Source of the DNA: Methanobacteriota archaeon | GTDB taxonomy: Archaea; Thermoplasmatota; Poseidoniia; Poseidoniales; Poseidoniaceae | Reading direction: 5' to 3' | Assembly: GCA_002728035.1 (NCBI GenBank) | Contig: PBUZ01000092.1 | Location: 1 to 7,243 of the forward strand | Length of the DNA stretch: 7,243 nucleotides | In this document: positions 6,001 through 7,243 of the stretch, in pieces | Numbering within the stretch: the first letter of the stretch is position 1 | How the letters are laid out: each line of letters begins with the position of its first letter | Notes under the pieces: generated by a model | Database searches by the model: none | Seen by the model: the letters and a program-made list of their open reading frames with translations, nothing else | What the model was told of the DNA's origin: nothing | Made by a program: the position numbers and the translations under genes

Positions 6001-7243
6001 GACGACTCGTGGACGGATAGCGAAGAATTGGCGTGTGGAACCAACCCGAAGAGCGATGCAAGCATACCGCTCGACGGCGACAATGACGGCATCTGCGATG
6101 CGCTTGACGAGAAGGTGCTTGGCTACGCCAAGAACGGAACCGAGGGTGATATCTTTGAGGCCGTGATCAACCAATCTGGATTCATCATCATCCCGAACTT
6201 GACCGGTATGGAACCAGGAACATGGTCAATTTACCCCGCTCTTCCAGCAGGCTTGGAATTCAGCGGCACCATGGCACGGTCTGGCGAAACGGGTATCATT
6301 ACGGGAACGCCAACCGAAGTCTCACCGATGACCAACTACACGGTTTATGCGAACAACACGCAAACGGGCGTTCAGTTCACGTTCTCCATGGCGATCCTCG
6401 CCGATACAGACGGTGATGGTCTACCTGACAATGAATCGGTCACCGGACTTGAGGTTGATTTGGACGACGACAACGACGGTATCCTTGATGAAAAGGAGAT
6501 TGAGTGTGGAAGCAATCCAAGCGATATTTCGGATGTTGCGAAGGTTGACGAAAATGGAGCGTGCATTGAAGATTCAGCTTCAAACAACGATGATGAGAAC
6601 GACGGTGGCTTTGGTGCTTGGTGTTGCTGGCTCATCTTGTTGTTGCTCCTTCTGCTGTTGCTCCTCTTCCTCCGAAACCGTGAGAAGGTTCTCCTCATGG
6701 GTCCCGAACCAGAGCACACCACCTCTCAACCCAACTTTGTTTCTGGTGCAGGAACGAAAGAAGAACCGTTTGTTCTCAAGCCGGTGAAGGCACTTGAGCC
6801 GGGTACTACGGTGAAGACGAAGGAAGCGATCAGCATCACGGACATGACGCCAGAAATTGGCGTCACCCTCCTCGATTTGGCTGAAGAAACCAACGCGAAG
6901 CGATTCGGGATGGTTGAAATCGGAGGCTCGACAAGGAAACCAGGCTTCTTGCTGGAAGCAGATGAAGAAGGTAAACTCCGTGTTCGTTTCTCCTTTGACG
7001 ACAGTGCAGAACCAACGTATGCGGGAGCAGAATACGAGGGCTTGATCAAGTTAGGCAAGGCTTCGGTTTACTTCTCATGGTCGGTTGAGGTCAAGCAAGA
7101 CAAGCGAAAGATGAATCAAATCAAGAAGCAAAAGGAGGCCGAAGAGAAGGCTGCCAAGGAAGCCAAGGCTGCCGAAGAGAAGGCCGCCAAGGAAGCCAAG
7201 GCTGCTGAAGAGAAGGCCGCTAAGGAAGCCAAGGCTGCCGAAG
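1..7243 (+). CDS. Giant Ig-repeat surface protein with TSP3-like repeats and C-terminal membrane anchor (partial at both ends)
   Basis: Frame 1 of the + strand has no stop over 2,414 codons, and the translation is coherent throughout. It contains about 20 He_PIG-type Ig-like domains (residues 1-1762), a decayed Ig domain (1763-1847), an Asp-rich TSP3-like region (1848-2038), a second Ig plus TSP3 module (2039-2200), a membrane helix (2204-2224), a predicted cytosolic domain (about 2246-2365) and an Ala/Lys/Glu helix running off the end. The window opens inside an Ig domain, so more repeats and a signal peptide are expected upstream. The layout fits a type I membrane protein with a huge outside part, as in archaeal surface or adhesion proteins. 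Adhesion or a stalk role is inferred from architecture; no catalytic motif is visible. A search requiring both start and stop in the window would miss this gene entirely. The reading frame is near certain, the function only moderately so. Confidence 0.96.
202..2070 (+). repeat. Higher-order repeat copy 1 (domains d2-d8, 7 x 89 codons)
   Basis: This 1,869-base block of seven Ig domains corresponds domain by domain to 2071-3936. The dipeptide after the linker strand reads KG, KG, KD, KG, KD, KG, KD through the block, and the second copy gives the same series. The strand motif is SPSS, SGSP, SGSP, SGSP, SPSS, SPSS, SPST. Private markers include NLGGSG then VSPYS at the d2/d3 junction, GGSNST before d6, and SPSTLSLTKD in d8. 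Each of these recurs exactly seven domains later. The phase of the block boundary is arbitrary; I placed it at a domain border. Confidence 0.85.
2071..3936 (+). repeat. Higher-order repeat copy 2 (domains d9-d15)
   Basis: This is the second seven-domain block, 1,866 bases, three shorter than copy 1 because d9 lacks one linker codon (AAPVIAYS where d2 has AAPSAITYS). It repeats the KG, KG, KD, KG, KD, KG, KD series and the private markers NLGGSG-VSPYS (d9/d10), GGSNST (end of d12) and SPSTLSLTKD (d15). Over a hand-aligned 150-base stretch at the d9/d10 junction (from 2266), I count about 85% DNA identity to the equivalent stretch from 400. The adjacent repeat at 667 is only about 71% identical to the same stretch. 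Domain d16 starts like a third copy (AAPS, KG) before the array changes type. Confidence 0.85.
4204..5286 (+). repeat. Array B: four divergent Ig-like domains of 91/91/91/88 residues
   Basis: Domains d17 (4204-4476), d18 (4477-4749), d19 (4750-5022) and d20 (5023-5286) keep the W, LPxGL and G-I-GT core. They form their own subfamily. The opening strand is YTPDDL (YLPSDV in d20), followed by an N-N-T or N-N-S motif and, in d17-d19, DLPLSPT. In d17-d19 the YTVT strand is replaced by RTMF. The final strand carries NITV in all four domains. Arg first appears here. Two N-x-S/T sequons therefore sit at matching places in nearly every domain, which would suit archaeal N-glycosylation of the membrane-proximal stalk; this is inference. 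Divergence rises toward d20, consistent with an older, less homogenised part of the array. Confidence 0.88.
5287..5541 (+). other. Decayed Ig-like domain d21, first half of Ig-TSP3 module 1
   Basis: These 85 residues align with the Ig array but have lost several core residues. The Trp is Tyr (residue 1794), the core reads HPELPEGLML instead of SPxLPAGLSF, and GxISGTPT has become GTVYGVPS. The closing strands (TNYTIYSNSS, then FTIQLGVL) match those of the later domain at 6115-6402 better than those of the arrays. It directly precedes the DTDGDGLP motif, as that later domain does. I read it as the Ig half of a duplicated Ig-TSP3 unit. Confidence 0.78.
5542..6114 (+). other. TSP3-like calcium-binding repeat region 1 (Asp-rich)
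   Basis: Residues 1848-2038 hold about eight Asp-rich loops of the DxDGDGxxD type: DTDGDGLPN, DDDGDGASD, DLDGDSICD, DIDGDGLPN, DTDGDGVCD, DTDGDGMPD, a D-N-D4 run, and DGDNDGICD. Such loops are the calcium ligands of thrombospondin type 3 and EF-hand-like repeats. The region contains the first cysteines of the protein in this window (DACD, SICD, GVCD, GVCA, LACGTNP, GICD), evenly enough placed to pair as disulfides. A rigid, Ca2+-loaded spacer between the Ig stalk and the membrane is the usual role of such regions and is inferred here. Overlapping open frames on both strands come from the repeated GAT/GAC codons. Confidence 0.9.
6115..6402 (+). other. Ig-like domain d22, Ig half of module 2
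   Basis: These 96 residues include the conserved Trp at residue 2075 (WSIYPALPAGLEF), then GIITGTPTE, TNYTVYANNT and FTFSMAIL. The domain is longer than the array domains because of an insertion between LEF and GII (SGTMARSGET). It shares P-x-TNYT[IV]Y[AS]N with d21 and, like it, runs straight into DTDGDGLP. It is separated from the main array by the TSP3 region, so it sits close to the membrane. Sequons NGT, NQS, NLT, NYT and NNT are present. Confidence 0.85.
6403..6600 (+). other. TSP3-like region 2, short and partly degenerate, juxtamembrane
   Basis: Residues 2135-2200 start with DTDGDGLPD, then DDDNDGILDEKE, IECGSNPSD, a degenerate loop KVDENGACIED, and a run of Asn/Asp/Glu that ends at the membrane helix. 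The order of the last three elements matches the end of region 1 (DDDSWTDSEE, LACGTNPKSD, DGDNDGICD). This looks like a shortened copy that keeps the first and last loops. The acidic tail just before the helix fits an outside location next to the membrane. Confidence 0.85.
6610..6672 (+). other. Transmembrane helix (W-CC-W plus ten-leucine run)
   Basis: Residues 2204-2224 form a 21-residue stretch with no charge: an aromatic/Cys start (AWCCWLI), ten leucines in a row, then FL. It is preceded by acidic residues and followed at once by RNREK, so the positive-inside rule puts the N-terminal arrays outside and the C-terminus in the cytosol. The ten leucines use five codons or fewer in mixed order (TTG, CTC, CTT, CTG), which argues against simple triplet slippage. 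The two cysteines at the outer edge could be lipid-modified or bonded; this is speculation. A Trp/Cys poly-Leu anchor is something I associate with Marine Group II surface proteins. Confidence 0.93.
6736..7095 (+). other. Predicted cytosolic domain of unknown family, probably beta-rich
   Basis: About 120 residues (2246-2365) follow a short basic and polar linker after the membrane helix. I do not recognise a family. Alternating hydrophobic patterns suggest beta strands: PFVLKPV, AISITDM, GVTLLDLA, RFGMVEI, LRVRFSF and VYFSWSVEV. Other landmarks are GAGTKEEPF, EPGTTV, NAKRF, FDDS and AGAEYEGLIK. Composition is mixed and charged, quite unlike the Ser/Thr-rich outside arrays, which fits a cytosolic location. 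Its place between the anchor and a long charged helix suggests a coupling or docking role, which is inference only. Confidence 0.6.
7138..7243 (+). repeat. 33-base tandem repeat coding an Ala/Lys/Glu helix (11-residue period)
   Basis: The 11-residue unit AEEKAAKEAKA occurs three times without amino acid change (7138-7170, 7171-7203, 7204-7236), and a fourth copy is cut by the window end. The DNA copies differ only at a few GCT/GCC third positions. The preceding basic stretch (KQDKRKMNQIKKQK) probably starts the helix. E3-K7 and K4-E8 pairs lie four residues apart and would stabilise a helix. An 11-residue period fits a hendecad coiled coil or a long single alpha helix, similar in composition to the TolA stalk without implying homology. 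The number of repeats and the protein C-terminus lie outside the window. Confidence 0.9.

Noticed and set aside
5516..6174. Long overlapping open frames on both strands (5528-6166 plus; 5516-6061, 5583-5780, 5680-6174 and 5781-6092 minus)
   Set aside because: They result from the GAT/GAC/GGT-rich TSP3 coding sequence, in which stops are rare in other phases. The products are low-complexity Met/Thr, Arg/His, Ser or Val runs, while frame 1 gives clear DxDGDG calcium loops.
6347..7058. Short open frames at 6347-6787 (+), 6857-7045 (+), 6372-6722 (-) and 6726-7058 (-)
   Set aside because: Frame 1 stays open here and encodes a coherent TSP3, membrane helix and tail. The alternative products are Ser/Cys- or Arg-rich with no recognisable features.
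7138..7243. Assignment of the C-terminal helix as TolA
   Set aside because: The likeness is only Ala/Lys/Glu composition. The protein has a C-terminal-side anchor with the helix predicted inside the cell, unlike TolA.

Overview
The whole window lies inside one protein-coding gene. Read from base 1 on the + strand, the frame is open for 2,414 codons without a stop, and both ends of the gene are outside the window. Neither the native start, with its expected signal peptide, nor the stop is visible. I see no second gene, RNA gene, mobile element, promoter or terminator. Open frames in the other five phases look like shadows of this gene.

The product is a giant, modular, single-pass surface protein. 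From N to C terminus it has: (1) about 20 immunoglobulin-like domains of the He_PIG / dystroglycan-cadherin-like type (bases 1-5286), sixteen in a very regular 89-residue array and four in a divergent subfamily; (2) a decayed Ig-like domain (5287-5541) followed by a long Asp-rich thrombospondin type 3-like calcium-binding region (5542-6114); (3) a second, shorter copy of that Ig plus TSP3 module (6115-6600); (4) a tryptophan/cysteine/poly-leucine transmembrane helix (6610-6672) followed by basic residues; (5) an unrecognised, probably beta-rich domain on the predicted cytosolic side (6736-7095); and (6) the start of an Ala/Lys/Glu helix made of 11-residue repeats, cut by the window end.

The likely source is a marine archaeon of Marine Group II (Candidatus Poseidoniales or relatives). 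This is an inference. It rests on the fit with an archaeal single-membrane cell (long outside array, C-terminal membrane helix, charged inside tail), on the tryptophan-cysteine poly-Leu anchor, and on the TSP3 motif style with CG-T/S-N-P and DGICD elements, which I remember as typical of that group. A bacterial origin is not excluded.

The most interesting structure is inside the Ig array. The 89-residue repeats are organised in a seven-domain higher-order repeat, with domains 2-8 (202-2070) matching domains 9-15 (2071-3936) one by one. Within it, residues on the two sides of each domain junction vary together in three junction types with the same order in both copies. This suggests block duplication of about 1.87 kb and perhaps selection on domain-domain interfaces. 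My working model is a long stalk or adhesin, on the order of tens of nanometres, with a calcium-stiffened membrane-proximal part and a cytosolic domain plus helix that could link it to intracellular partners.
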